64,000 bases of DNA from Lutraria lutraria (lineage: Eukaryota; Mollusca; Bivalvia; Venerida; Mactridae), in the NCBI GenBank assembly GCA_964023205.1, contig OZ026833.1, positions 30,716,830 through 30,780,829 on the forward strand. The letters run 5' to 3'. This document shows positions 23,498-36,240 of this stretch, piece by piece. The position numbers and the translations under genes are program-made. Below the pieces are notes generated by a model. That model ran no database searches and had not been told where the DNA came from. It saw only the letters and a list, made by a program, of their open reading frames with translations. Numbering within the stretch: the first letter of the stretch is position 1; each line of letters starts with the position of its first letter.

Positions 23498-26400
23498 TAT
23501 ATAAAATCTTTTATTTCTATGGAATATGTGATTGTTTATAGTTGTTTAAATCATAATTATAAAGCACTACACTACAATTGGTGAAAATGGTGTGAAAACT
23601 GCATTTTTCTTCCTTTTACTTGATCATAAATAGTTCAGTGAGGATCTGACTAAAACTGTTTGCATTCGAAAGTAAACACCATTGTGGACTTGCCAACCTG
23701 CCCGCCCACCGTCGGTGTTCCCATAATACGACCCCTTTTTCAAACGGGCATATAAAAAGAATCAATTTTCCTCGGTACAGAAGACATTTTTCCACTGTTG
23801 ACAGACGCTTCATCTTTATCACTGGCAACTTGCAATATTTACTGAAACCATAACGTACTGGATCATCTAAAAACAAAAAGAAAAATGCAACAATATTCAA
23901 GGAAACCAAAACTAGAAAGCAAGATGTTCAGGATGTGACCATGCAGTTAATACTAATTTGACTTGGAAATTTAACAAAAAACTTTTGATAAAACTTTTCT
24001 TCTTGTATGAATAGAGTACATAACACTGATTCAGTAATTTATTGATCACCTGGACCATTTCGGTTAATAGTATGACAAAAAACAACACCATGAGGCCCTT
24101 GTAGATGCTTTATTTGAATGACATCAATTCAAACGTTTATAGGATATATGTCATTTGATTATTCCCGTCATCAGTAAAATTCTGTTACGCTTTACTTTGT
24201 GGATAAATTAAATAGAAGGATATAAATATATGAGCACATTTTTCAATTTTGAGCCTATCCAGCTACCAAATTGCAAAAATAAGCGTAAATGTACGTATGA
24301 CTATGCTTAAGCTGGCCATAAATGGCAAATTTCTGTGGGAATTATGCACATACATGTACGCACACTATCTGGAGCACTGTTTACCCCAAAATTCACATAA
24401 ACTTTTCTCAAACACAATGTTTAGAAAATACTAATTTAGTAATTTTTCGCCCCAAGTTCCAACAACAGTCGATTCCAATTTATAAGCCATAGAAAAATAC
24501 ACTGATGCAATTATTATATATTTTGACAATTCATTACATTGAACACTGCATGATTACTATGGTTGCAATGAACACAATCTCATAATGTATGTTGATATTG
24601 ACACCACATTCACATTAAATTTATAATTGTTGACATATCGCAAGTAAAAAAAGTATGCTGATTAGCAGGAGCGTGAGTGCAATTTGATGAACTTTTCTAC
24701 ACATTAAATTAATATCAGAAAGGAGTACGAGTTTTATTAAGCGCACATACCTGGTTAAAGTTGTTATGGGCTTGTAATTTTTCAAAGAAGATAGCCCGCC
24801 GGGCAAGTGAAATTATGTGGTGAAGTCTTTATGTTGCTTTTGCTTTGTGAAGCATTTTCTTTGGGTTCATTGTGTGTATGTTAAAATGTTTTTGATTGGT
24901 TATTGGACTGAGTTAACTTATCAGGCTATCAAATGGGCCAAAATGTATCTGTAAAATAATAAACAGACCATCACTTTATTATATTGTATTTTGGTCCGAT
25001 AAAGATTCTTATCTCCTCGATACGGCTGTTTGGTGGCTCATTTACCCGATGTATATTATAGCTTTTAATCTATTCTGATTTATAATTATGCATATGTTGC
25101 TACTTTTAAATCCAAAATTGAATCGTAAATATAAAAGATAGACTGGTATCATTTCTAGCAAACTTTACACATTTGTGAGGTGACTTTACATAAATACAAC
25201 TTACAGTTACTGCAAGAATAGTAACACAATTAGATGAAACTGTGGCAGTGTAAAGTATTTAATTTCCTTGTGTTAATTCATTGCATTTCTGCACATATGA
25301 CTTAAAATAAGTTTTTAGTTCATGCATCTACATCATCAATAAAATATTAAGGATCTAGCTAAGTATATATTTAAACTCAAATAACATATTGATTTATCGA
25401 TTAATATTCATGATATTGGTTAGAGTTTGATCTATGTATACATGCTCAGTAGACTGAAACTTGTTTTTCTTTTGAATGGTTTATATTCATAAAATTTATG
25501 AATATAATCCATTGAAAAGAAAAAAAAGATATTTAATATCAACATGTTTGATGCATTATAAGTTATTAAGCAAAATACATCTTAATATATCACATATATT
25601 GTATTAAACCAGGGATTTTTTTGGGGCGATTTTATAGCCGAAATAGGGCATCCTGTTTTCACTGGGGGGAAGTAGATGTTCAAAGTAACATGCCCCTTGG
25701 GCAGGTGGAAGTAAAATCCTTAAGAAAACCCCTGTCTACTTGGTACTGTCGGGAAGATTTGATGATAAAATGAAATGACATAATTATGATTTGTCCTTTT
25801 TCAAAGTTACCTAACTTGTGTCCTAAGAACACATGCATTCTCATCCTCATTCTTTCAGATCAGAGATCAAGCCTAGCTGAATCTTTTCTTTTATTGTCAG
25901 ATTATCTTTCAACATAAAATAACCCCGATTATCGGTATGATCCAATCTGAATTCCATGGCTAATGCGAAGTGATAAACAGGTCCCCGCAATCATTGATAT
26001 TCATTCTGTGACATGTGTATTTTCATACATATTAGCCGTAGTTGACAATTAACTCTGATCGATGGAAGGATTTCTCTAATGTACCAAAAGGTGTGAACAA
26101 CTTATGAACCCACCATGAAAAAAATTTGTTCACTTTGGTTAATTGCTTGTAAAAATGGGACTAGTATGATGCCAATTCAGACAGGAAATTCACCTTTTAA
26201 AAGCTTAATTTTGATTTGATTAATAAATTGCAATGAAGTATCAAGTTTCACCAATTTATAGATTTGAAAACTAAACCATAGTTATATACTTAAATAAATC
26301 CTCTGTACAAAGTCCATTGCAAGTGATTTGAAACAAGTATTACATTTGGTTGGTCTTCTATTTATATAAACCAAATATCGCACATATTTTAAATATTTTT

Positions 26401-27281
26401 GAAGAACAATAACTATACTCTGTACATGTATATAGGAATATATTACAACTAATAGCCGTAAGGATTTCGAAGACAAGTGTAATATGAAGTGTTAAGGATT
26501 GTATTTTAAAAATTGTCCTTCTTTTGAATATGCGTTAAGACATTTACATGTGAATTTTTAAAAACATTCACTGTCAGTTAAGAGAGTTACGACCATTTTT
26601 GTTCCTCTACCCTTAACGTAAAATAGTACCTTAAAATCAAATGAAGACACCTTTATGAAAATTGTCCTACCCCTCTAACAGATGTTATAATAAATGCAAG
26701 AATGTGTGTAAGTCTAAGGGTAACCAATGTTTAGTCAATCCAAATTGTTTATATGATGTTTGGAACTACAATGTTGCAGAAAAAATTAAAAATGTAAACC
26801 CGCCCCTTAAGATTTAGTCAAGATTTTGGCTTTTTCCAAAAAGTAATAAAACAATACATATCATTAAAATAAAAACTAAAGCAGTGCAATTCCTGACATT
26901 TTCTCAAAATTAACTACTATGTGTGTATAATGTCTATACCAAATTTTAAAAGTTATACCGTCCATAAAAGATCTGAGTCAGAAATCCATAGTTACTTGAT
27001 TTTCGTTTATTAACCATGTATAAATTCCTATAAACTGAACAAATTATCTTGGAATAGATTTTTCCTTCATTTTACTATAAAATTCATGTTCTAAATACAA
27101 ATCATTACCTAAAAACAAGAAAAGAAAAAAAGTATGGTCCCAATGGGGTTTGAACCTATGGCCCTCAAGAATATGTCAATATGTCAGTAAAAATCATGAA
27201 ATTGAGTACTCTTCAAAATGGTGGGTACGCATTAGAGATTGAAATCCTTAAAATAACTATAAATGTATAATTCAGGGAACT
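23498..27281. other. intergenic, no gene seen
   Basis: AT-rich sequence with no convincing coding frame. It contains the hairpin at 25463-25526 and, near 27133-27160, GGTTTGAACC in a B-box-like context on the minus strand, perhaps a tRNA-derived SINE relic. Nothing else recognised. Confidence 0.5.
25463..25526. repeat. near-perfect hairpin
   Basis: The arms CTTTTGAATGGTTTATATTC and, inverted, CTTTTCAATGGATTATATTC meet at TTCATAAAATTTATGAA. About 30-bp arms are followed by a pyrimidine/purine mirror (GTTTTTCTTTT/AAAAGAAAAAA). It could extrude as a cruciform. Confidence 0.75.
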
Positions 27282-27291
27282 GTGCCTCAAA

Positions 27292-29908
27292 TTTTTAGAT
27301 CGCCCTGCGTCCATTGTGCGTCGTGCGTCGTTACGATTACGTGGCGTCCATGTTTACTTAAAACAACATCTCCTCCTACACCGCTTTGCCAATTGCAACC
27401 AAACTTTGCTGGAATGATCCTTGGGTGGTCCCCTTTCAAAGTTGTTCAAAAAATTAAATTTCATTAAAAATTCTGGTTGCTATGGCAACAAATAGAAAAA
27501 ACTTAAAAAATCTTCTTGTCTGAAACCACAGGGCCTAGAGCTGAGATATTTGGTATGTAGCATTGTCTAATGGAACTCTACAAAGTTTGTTCAAATTATT
27601 CCCCTGGGGTCAAAATTAGCTCCGCCCCGGGGGTAACTTGATTTTACAAAGACTTATATAGGAAATTTAAAAAATCTTCTTGTCAAAAACTACAATGCCT
27701 AGAGCTTTGATATTTGGTGTGTAGCATAGTCTAGTGGACCTCTACCAAGTTTGTTCAAATTATTGCCCTAGGGTCAAATTTGGCCCCGCCCCGGGGGTCA
27801 CTTGATTTATATAGACTTATATAGGAAAATTAAAAAAATCTTCTTCTCCGAAACCGCAAGGCCTAGAGCTTAGATATTTTGTATGTGGCATTGTCTAGTG
27901 GACCTCTACCAAGTTTGTTCAAATTATGGCCCTGGGGTCAAAATTAGCCATGCCCGCGTTCAGAGCGACGATGATCGACGGTGACCGTCACCACTGAAGG
28001 GCAATAATTCGCGGTGGATTGGGGCGACGATCGCTCAACGCTGTGATACGCGATGTCGCCTCTTTAGTTGTAAATAACGCTGTTATTCACACATTATTTA
28101 ATTGCACTTTGTGAACAAATTGTTACCTGATATGTGTGAAAAATTAGCGTTGACATAAATTATAATCAACGAGTGTTGAGAACTTAATAGTAGTTGATGA
28201 ACTTTAATTAATCTGTCAGCTTTCGTATATTATTGCGCGAAATAATATTACATGTAAACATTGGACTGGTTTTATTGATTAAATCACCGAGCTACATAGG
28301 TAAAATGAGAGACTGCGACTCGGTCTAAATTCTCGCCCTGGTACTCGATATATAAAACATTAAAAATAGACATATGAATCTCGCCCTGTACGTAACACTG
28401 CATATGTAAAACATGGCTACACAGTTTACATACTCGCTTAGCCATTCGCCATTTTTTCTACATATTTACTTCAAGAATAGGATTTCCTACTTGACAAAAT
28501 TTAATCAGATGTCAGGATTTCAGTCGGTCTTGGCCGACGGATTTAGTAAGTGTTCAATCCTGAATTATCTTACCATGTGACTGTTTTCGGAAAATTAGCG
28601 GTCAACAGAAAGCGAAAGTAGAAGAAAGATTCACAATAAATATCATTTTAGCTACTTGAGAGTCGACTTTAGACGTTCGCGAATCACAGTGATCCATCGC
28701 TATCATAGATTACCGACTGATAAATAAGTCATAAAACGCGGTGATGAGCGACATTTGCGGTGATGCGCAATTTTTTCAAGATCGATGCCGCGGTGAAAAT
28801 CGCCGCTACGGGTGATAAATTGCCGATTACGAACGCGGGGGAAACGCGAAAATCTGTATATAGGAAAATTTAAAAAATCTTCTTCTCCGAAACCACAAGG
28901 CCTAGAGCTAAGATATTTGGTATGTAGCATTGTCTAGTGGACCTCTACCAAGTTTGTTCAAATTATTGCCCTAGGGTCAAAATTGGCCCCGCCCCTGGGG
29001 TCACTTGATTTATATAGACTTATATAGGAAAATTTAAAAAATCTTCTTCTCCGAAACCACAAGGCCTAGAGCTAAGATATTTGGTATGTAGCATTATCTA
29101 GTGGACCTCTACCAAGTTTGTTCAAATTATTGCCCTAGGGTCAAAATTGGCCCTGCCCAGGGGTTTATTCTATTTTATATAGGAAAATTTAAAAAATCTT
29201 CTTCTCTGAAACCACAAGGCCTAGAGCTAAGATATTTGGTATGTAGCATTGTCTATTGGACCTCTACCAAGTTTGTTCAAATTATTGCCCTAGGGTCAAA
29301 ATTGGCCCCGCCCCGGGGGTCACTTGATTTATATAGACTTATATAGGAAAATTAAAAAAATCTTCTTCTCCGAAACCACAAGGCCTAGAGCTAAGTTATT
29401 TAATATGTAGCATTATCTAGTGGACCTCTACCAAGTTTGTTCAAATTATTGCCCTAGGGTCAAAATTGGCCCCGCCCCGGGGGTCACTTGATTTATATAG
29501 ACTTATATAGGAAAATTAAAAAAATCTTCTTCTCCGAAACCACAAGGCCTAGAGCTAAGATATTTGGTATGTAGCATTGTCTATTGGACCTCTACCAAGT
29601 TTGTTCAAATTATTGCCCTAGGGTCAAAATTGGCCCCGCCCCGGGGGTCACTTGATTTATATAGACTTATGTAGGAAAATTAAAAAAATCTTCTTCTCCG
29701 AAACCATAAGGCCTAGAGCTAAGATATTTGGTATGTAGCATAATCTAGTGGACCTCTACCAAGTTTGTTCAAATTATTGCCCTAGGGTCAAAATTGGCCC
29801 TGCCCTGGGGTTTATTCTATTTTATATAGGAAAATTTAAAAAATCTTCTTCTCCAAATGACCTTTTCTTCTGGTGAGCATTTATAGGGCCATCATGGCCC
29901 TCTTGTTT
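27292..29908 (+). repeat. dispersed repeat with 163-bp internal tandem array
   Basis: It starts at a GATCGCCCTGCGTCC-type head and ends at the palindrome AGGGCCATCATGGCCCT followed by CTTGTTT. Inside are about nine copies of a 156-166 bp unit containing GGCCTAGAGCTAAGATATTT and CTACCAAGTTTGTTCAAATT (unit marks at 27531, 27697, 27860, 28899, 29063, 29219, 29382, 29545, 29710). The same family recurs at 34032, 34881 and 36001. An 887-bp element interrupts the array between the third and fourth units. I recall this family as common in bivalve genomes; its class is unknown to me. Confidence 0.85.
27953..28839. mobile_element. 887-bp inverted-repeat element nested in the 163-bp array
   Basis: It begins CCCGCGTTC and ends with the exact inverse GAACGCGGG. 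Subterminal regions at both ends are rich in CGATCG/CGGTGA/CGCCGC motifs, in sharp contrast to the AT-rich middle. It separates array units that otherwise continue at about 163-bp spacing. No target duplication and no coding frame were recognised. Most likely a non-autonomous DNA transposon. Confidence 0.65.
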
Positions 29909-30603
29909 ATTATGTCCTCAGTTCGTGTGATACTTGATTTTAAAGAAATTCTGTACCCTGAACCCTGCTGTTTATTACGTAATACGTAAATAAAAAATGA
30001 AAACAAGTGTTAAAATTGCGGCCCGTTGATATTAATAAGAGCTATGAGCTGGAAACTTTATAGTCAGTTGGATACATTGTAGATCTCAAGAAGGAAAAGT
30101 GATACTGTACTCTTTTTTCTCTTTTCATTCAATGTTTATAAAAATTGTAAGCATCATCGATAGTGTTTATCCTGTGACAATGAGCTATTCGGGGAGCATC
30201 CACTGGTTTGACTGGCCCTAGTTTCTTTCTATTGGGAAAAAAATGTACATGTATAACAGGATAAATCTGAGTCTATGTTAAGGAAACATTTTTAAACACT
30301 GTATTTATTTCTTGTATATTTCAGGTACTGTTTTTATCCATTGAAAAAAGTTGCTGACTTTAAGGAATACCGAATCCATTCGGTCTATTTTAGACACAAA
30401 CATCTGGTTTGGCAACACAAAAGAGGAGTATAGCATTGATTGAAAGAGGACAAAATCCATTTACTTCACTGATACCTTTCATGCTGGAATAATAAATCTT
30501 TGGTGTGCCAGCTCTGCTGTATTAAAAGAACAAGTGTTTCTTCAGTTGAAACATAAGCTTACACAGATTTCATTCTGAAGAGTAACATTCCAATAGATTC
30601 ATC
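29909..30603. other. upstream and 5' UTR region of egh
   Basis: A splice acceptor-like TTGTATATTTCAG ends at 30324, which would make 30325-30603 the coding exon's 5' leader with an upstream non-coding exon. No TATA box or other promoter motif was identified. Confidence 0.4.
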
Positions 30604-32028
30604 ATGTTGGAGGCATTCCCACACATTCTTCACATTCTCACAGTGTTACTACTTACTATCATCATGATCATATTCATGTTCCTTGCCGGTGGACTTGGAC
30701 AAGACCGTCTGGAGGGTTTTGATCCTATTGTACAGTATGGAACAGTTGCCACGGTCATTTTGTATGCTGTCAGATTTCTTACCTTCATTCCAATCCCTCA
30801 GGCAATTTTTAATTTTTTAGGCATCGTTTGCTATAATACTCATCCTCCGAAGCCTAAACTGAAAACATCAACCCTTTTTGGACCCTTTATTTGTTTTAGA
30901 GTGGTAACAAGAGGCACTTTTCCTGAACTTGTTAGGAAAAACATTCAAAGAAATATTGATATTTGTTCCAGGATTGGCTTGGATAACTATATCATTGAAG
31001 TTGTTACTGATAATGCTATGAATTTGCCAAAATCACCTCGATTAAAGGAAACAGTTGTGCCACAACAGTACACTACGACCAATCATACACGTTATAAGGC
31101 TCGAGCCCTGAACTATTGTCTTGAGAATGGTGTGAATGTGTTGACGGATAATGACTGGATTGTTCATCTAGATGAAGAAACTCTCCTCACTGAATCGTCT
31201 GTGATTGGAATAGTTAACTTTATCAATGATGGTAAATATAGTTTTGGTCAGGGTGTCATTACTTACGCCAATGAGGAGATAGTTAGTTGGGTGACAACAT
31301 TAGCTGACTTAGTAAGAGTTGGAATGGACTTTGGAATGATTCGTTTTTGTCTTAAATATCTGCACAAGCCTGTGTTCAGCTGGAAAGGTAGTTTCATTGT
31401 CGCTAATGCAGGGGTTGAGAGGAAGATAACATACGATTTTGGTATTGAGGGAAGCATTGCTGAAGATTGCTTTTTTGGATTGACTGCATGGAAAGAAGGA
31501 TACCAGTTTGGGTTTGTTGAAGGTGACATGTGGGAGAAAAGTACTTTTTCAATAGTTGATTATGTATACCAACGTAAGCGCTGGGTTCAAGGTATATACA
31601 ATGTGTTCTTCAGTGCGCGAATTCCATTTAAGTATAAGTACGGTATTACCTTAATGTTGTTGTCATGGTTTTTCATGCCTTTCACAGTGCCGAATATCAT
31701 TCTTGTACCATTGTTTCCATTACCAATGTGGCGCTGTGTCAACATAATGTGCGCATCTATGGGTGCTGTGATGATGTTTCTATTTATTTTTGGTGCAATT
31801 AAATCCTTCTCCCCTCGTAGAATTGGATGGCCTAAGTACATCTTTCTATGCTTTGTTCCAATTGTAATCGTACCAGTTTCTATGGTGTTAGAAACCATAG
31901 GGGTCATTGCAGCTCTTAAAGCAAGGAAATTGAACACTTTTCACATTGTCAACAAGCAAACAACTGTCACAGCACAAACAACAGTACCAAGTGAACAACC
32001 CACAGCCAATACAGTGCAACATGTGTGA
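30604..32028 (+). CDS. egh: beta-1,4-mannosyltransferase egghead-like (GT2 family)
   Basis: Intact 474-codon, intronless coding sequence. Egghead in flies adds mannose to glucosylceramide to make the MacCer core of invertebrate glycosphingolipids, acting in Golgi/ER membranes (established for Drosophila). Seen here: hydrophobic segments at about 10-30 and 45-75, then a GT2 catalytic domain. Motifs include HLDEET with the nucleotide-sugar/metal acidic residues near 190-192, EDCFFG with the catalytic-base ED at 287-288, and QRKRW at 323-327, the (Q/R)xxRW product-binding motif. Three further membrane segments follow before about 440, then a Thr/Gln-rich tail. Its length is close to fly Egh (about 457). 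The ATG at 30604 is chosen because the first membrane helix follows it directly. Possible poly(A) signals are AATAAA at 32368 and 33052. Confidence 0.9.
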   Translation: MLEAFPHILHILTVLLLTIIMIIFMFLAGGLGQDRLEGFDPIVQYGTVATVILYAVRFLTFIPIPQAIFNFLGIVCYNTHPPKPKLKTSTLFGPFICFRVVTRGTFPELVRKNIQRNIDICSRIGLDNYIIEVVTDNAMNLPKSPRLKETVVPQQYTTTNHTRYKARALNYCLENGVNVLTDNDWIVHLDEETLLTESSVIGIVNFINDGKYSFGQGVITYANEEIVSWVTTLADLVRVGMDFGMIRFCLKYLHKPVFSWKGSFIVANAGVERKITYDFGIEGSIAEDCFFGLTAWKEGYQFGFVEGDMWEKSTFSIVDYVYQRKRWVQGIYNVFFSARIPFKYKYGITLMLLSWFFMPFTVPNIILVPLFPLPMWRCVNIMCASMGAVMMFLFIFGAIKSFSPRRIGWPKYIFLCFVPIVIVPVSMVLETIGVIAALKARKLNTFHIVNKQTTVTAQTTVPSEQPTANTVQHV

Positions 32029-33895
32029 ACAAAAACATAGTTATACCACCAACAAAGTGAACAATACAATTCCAGTACTGAACAAATACGTGAACATAAT
32101 GATGATTCATCAATATACAAAATGTATGATGGATGAACATAGTGACAGTATTATACAAATGTGTATTTATCCAAGTGTTAGTTCCATTCTAATGTTAGAA
32201 CATCTCTGTGGCAGTATTATATATACAAATGTATGAACATTGCAATATTTAATGAATGTATGTTACAGTATGGTTAGGGTGATATGTCAGCAATTTGTGT
32301 TCTCACAGCGATTGAATCCCCGCTTTATCGCCTTTAACAGCAATTTTCATTGCAACTTCGATCTAGAAATAAACAAGAATCCCAGTGATGTTGCGTTCCA
32401 CCGTGATTTATGATGTTATCAGAATTGTGAAGGATCAAGTTGATTCGTGTACATCTAAAGTGGACTCTCAAGTATCACATTTATATTAATTGTAAATGCT
32501 TAGAACTTCCATTTGCTTTTTTGTCACCTGTTTATTTCCAGAAAACAGGTTACTGGGTAAGGTAATTCAGGATTTGACACTCAGGGCGTCCGATTAATTT
32601 GTCTAGACGGAAATCCTATTCTTAAAATAAAAAGAAAAAAAAGCCGACCATTGTTATCAAACAAATGAGGCATTATCGCAATTGAAACATATCCGTAAAC
32701 CGGTAGCAGTGTTTTATATATGCTGGGTACAGGACGAGAATCAGGTATCTATTTTCAGTCATTACTGACAAGAAATGAGCAGGTTTAGAGTAAAGGGGGA
32801 TATAGCATATCATCGTGATTGAGAGCTGTAAATTGCCCCATCAGCAGTGACGGTCATTATCATTGAAGTGATCTATCTGTGGCTTAGCGTAATTTTAAAT
32901 TGGCGGCGATTCATGATTTGCAAGTCACTCGAACCGTACTGTAATTATGATTAAATACTGCACAACAGAACAGTACTGAACTACTGTGTGTTCTAATCCT
33001 TATGTAAATTATGTAAAAACATTGTTCTTGGCTCTATTTTTGCCAATGTTTAATAAACATTCATTTATTGTCATTTACATTTTTTAACAAACATTGTTTT
33101 GAGATACCTTTTGAGATTAGCTATATTGGGATAAGATGTGTTTCCAAGATACCATGCATTTCTGATATAAATCTGTTTGCTGAAATTTTAATGTACTATT
33201 TTGTGATGTTAAGTTATGATAAGGAAAAACTAATTCACAAAATTTATTGTTTCTAAGTGATTGCAAGTAAACTTATTAAGTTACCTGCTAATGTATTTTT
33301 GCACTTTAAGAATCTCTTTGGCTACTGCTGATTTAACAGCTGGCTCAAAGTTTTGTCTGACTCAGAAAAAAAATTCTCGAAGAAGACACTGGCTCTTCTT
33401 ACTTGACTGACCACTTTTTCTGTCAACCCTAAGCTTATTTTATCTCGGTCATTGCCGATAATTTCATTTTCATTTATAAATGTATCCCAGAATGAAAAAA
33501 GATTAATTAAGGTATTTCATTTTGGCCCAAGTCTAGTTTTTTTCCTTTTGAATATGAGACAAACAAATAATACTTTAATTCATGACAAATTTATAATGAT
33601 AAATGCATGATATTTTTTTTCTTATAATTTATATGATGCATAATATTAATAAATACATTGCAAGGCTTTTATAACAATTTCATTTGTGCAAGACAGCAAA
33701 CTATTTTTAATTTATTAATATGGTTGCTTTGAAATGATATTTCATTGGAATATAGTGAGCTTTCAAATCTGTATAAATAATACAAGCACAAAAAGTATAC
33801 AATGTCATTTATTTTCAAATACTCAAAAGTCTAATGGCACATATGTGTGCCTTGTGATTGTTCTTATATAAAATCCTCATGTTATATATTTGTGT
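32029..33895. other. egh 3' UTR and intergenic DNA
   Basis: The first part is probably 3' UTR, with AATAAA at 32368-32373 and 33052-33057. The remainder is AT-rich with no coding frame recognised. Confidence 0.45.
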
Positions 33896-34031
33896 TTTTT
33901 TGTCAAGCCCGCTTGGGGTGAGCTTGACAAAGTCGCCACAATGGCAGTTGCGCGTTTGTACGTTAGTTGGTTAGTTAGTTTGTTCATTCGGATTTTCCTT
34001 GTCTGGGCTGTATCTCTCTTATGCATTTACA
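33896..34031 (+). repeat. dispersed repeat head fragment
   Basis: It begins GTCAAGCCCGCTTGGGGTGA and closes a small hairpin with GCTTGAC. It abuts the next repeat copy at 34032. It looks like the 5' end of a related mollusc-type repeat; no coding role. Confidence 0.45.
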
Positions 34032-34768
34032 TTTTTAGCTCACCAGAGCACAAAGTGCTCATGGTGAGCTATTTTGATCGCTTGATGTCCGTCATCAGTG
34101 TGTGTGTGTTTGTGTAAGTGTGTGCGTCAACAGTTGCTTTAAACAACATCTCCTTCTTAACCAGTTGGCCAATTTCAAGGAAACTTTAGGTGGATGTTCC
34201 TTGCATGAAGCTCTACCAAAGTTGTTAAAAATAATAATTTCATTAAAACTCTGGTTGCTGTGGCAACCAATAGGAAATCTTAAAAAATCTTCTTGTCCAA
34301 AACCACAGGTCCTAGAGCTTAGACATTTGGTGCGTAGCTTTGTCTAGTGGACCTCTACCAAGTTTGTTCAAGTCATTGCCCTAGGGTCACTTGATTTTAC
34401 CTAGACTTATATAGGGAAATTTTGAAATCTTCTTGTCAGAAACTACAATGCCTAGAGCTTAGATATTTGGTGAGTAGCATTGTCTATTGGACCACTAGTA
34501 AGTTTGTTAGATTATTATTGCCCTGGGGTCAAAATTGGCCCTGCCCGCCCTGGGGTTTACTCTATTGAGGAAAATTAAAAAAATCTTCTTGTCCGAACCC
34601 ACGAGACCTAGAGTTAAGATAATTGGTATGTAGTATTGTCCAGCAGACCTCTACCAAGTTTGTTAAAATTATGGCCCCAGGGTGAAAATTAGCCCCCCCC
34701 CCGGAGTTCACATGATTTAAATATAGGCTTATATAGGAAATATTGGGCCATCATGGCCCTCTTGTTTA
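34032..34768 (+). repeat. second copy of the GGTGAGCT/GGCCATCATGGCC repeat
   Basis: Starts with AGCTCACCAGAGCAC and its mirror GTGCTCATGGTGAGCT, a near-perfect terminal hairpin. Three to four divergent 160-bp units follow, and it ends GGGCCATCATGGCCCTCTTG. Same family as 27292-29908. Confidence 0.85.
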
Positions 34769-34880
34769 TTGAATACAGTTGTTCTTATAACAATTATTTC
34801 AAGAAATCAATGAGATTCGGTGGACTCTTATTTGATTTTATATCCTTTGGTTATTTCTGAGTTATTTCTACAATACAATC

Positions 34881-35586
34881 ATGCACTATGTGCTCATAGT
34901 GAGCTTTTGTGATCGCCTTGCGTCTGTCGTGCGTCGTGAAGTGGCATCCTTATTTACTTTAAACATCCTGTCCTACATCACTATGCACGTTGCAACCAAA
35001 CTTTGCTGAAATGATCCTTAGATGGTCCCCTTTCAAAGTTGTTCAAAAATTAAATTTCTTTAAAAACCAGTAGCCATGGCGACCAATGGGAAGAACTTAT
35101 TAAATACTTATGTCTGAAATCACAAGGCCTAGAGCTTTTAAAGTTTTTGGTGTGTAGCATTGTCTAGTGGCCCTATACCCAAGTCTGTCCAAATTATGGC
35201 CCTGTGGTTAGAATTGGCTCCGCCCTGGGTTTACTTTATTTTACATGAAGGCTTATATAGGAAAATTAAAAAAATCTTGTCAGAAACTACAATACAGTGT
35301 ACCTAGAGCTTAGATAATTGTATAGCATCGTTTAGAGGACTTCTACCAAGTTTGTTCATATTAGGTCCCTGGGATAAAAATTGGTGCCACCTAGGGGTTT
35401 ATTTGATTTTATAAAGGGCTGGAAATCTAAATGTCTAACCAAGTTTGTTCAAATTATGGCTCTGGGGTAAATTGGCCCGTCCCAGTGGAGTCACTTGATT
35501 TTAAATTGGCTCGTATATGAAACCAAATTGTCTCCTGTCATTTTTTTCAGGTGAGCGATTTAAGGGCCATCATGATCCTCTTGTTT
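34881..35586 (+). repeat. third copy of the same dispersed repeat
   Basis: Starts ATGTGCTCATAGTGAGCTTT, has a GTCGTGCGTCGTGAAGTGGC head and diverged internal units, and ends GGGCCATCATGATCCTCTTG. The broken end palindrome suggests an older copy. Confidence 0.8.
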
Positions 35587-36000
35587 GTGTAATGTATTTT
35601 AAGTATTAAAGTGGTCATTTATGTGTACATGTATATAACTATCTTGTTATGTCTGTATTTCAAAATTATGCGCAATCTCAAAAATTTATATTAAATGATA
35701 ATGAATTATTCGTTATGTTACTTGTTTTATTGACACCATAAAACCAATATAATGTGTTTCAAGTAGAAACCATATAGACTGGTACCTCTATAAACCGGTT
35801 TCCCATGTAAATCTGTAAAAATTGGTAACTTTAAGATGATAGGAAACTATATGGAACCCTAACCTCTTGCCCACTTATTATTACTGTAAAATACTTTGTG
35901 AAATTAAAACATTTTTTTTTGAAAATTAATGTCAAATTTTGCGAAAACGAACTCACTAGGTGTATTACACTATATGCAGAAATAAGCCAAATAATGTGTT

Positions 36001-36240
36001 TTTAGTTCACAGTGTGCCCATGGTGAGCTTTTGTGATCGCATAGCATGCGTCGTGAAGTGGCGTCCATTTTTCTTCAAATAACATCTCCTACATCAGTAT
36101 GCCAATTGCAACCACTTTCAAAGTTGTTCAAAAATTAAATTTCATTAAAAACTCTGGATGCTATGGCAACCAAAACGAAAAACTTAAAAAATCTTCTTGT
36201 CCGTAACCACTTAGATATTCAGTATGTAGCAAAGGTGTTT
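36001..36240 (+). repeat. fourth copy, truncated
   Basis: Head sequence GTGCCCATGGTGAGCTTTTG followed by the same gene-free body. It breaks off after about 240 bp without the terminal palindrome. Confidence 0.75.

Noticed and set aside
27520..29870. CRISPR-like regularly spaced repeats
   Set aside because: Whole ~163-bp units are repeated with no unique spacers, and the genome is eukaryotic.
31587..31937. 116-codon minus-strand gene opposite egh
   Set aside because: Antisense shadow of the conserved C-terminal membrane part of egh; no independent features.
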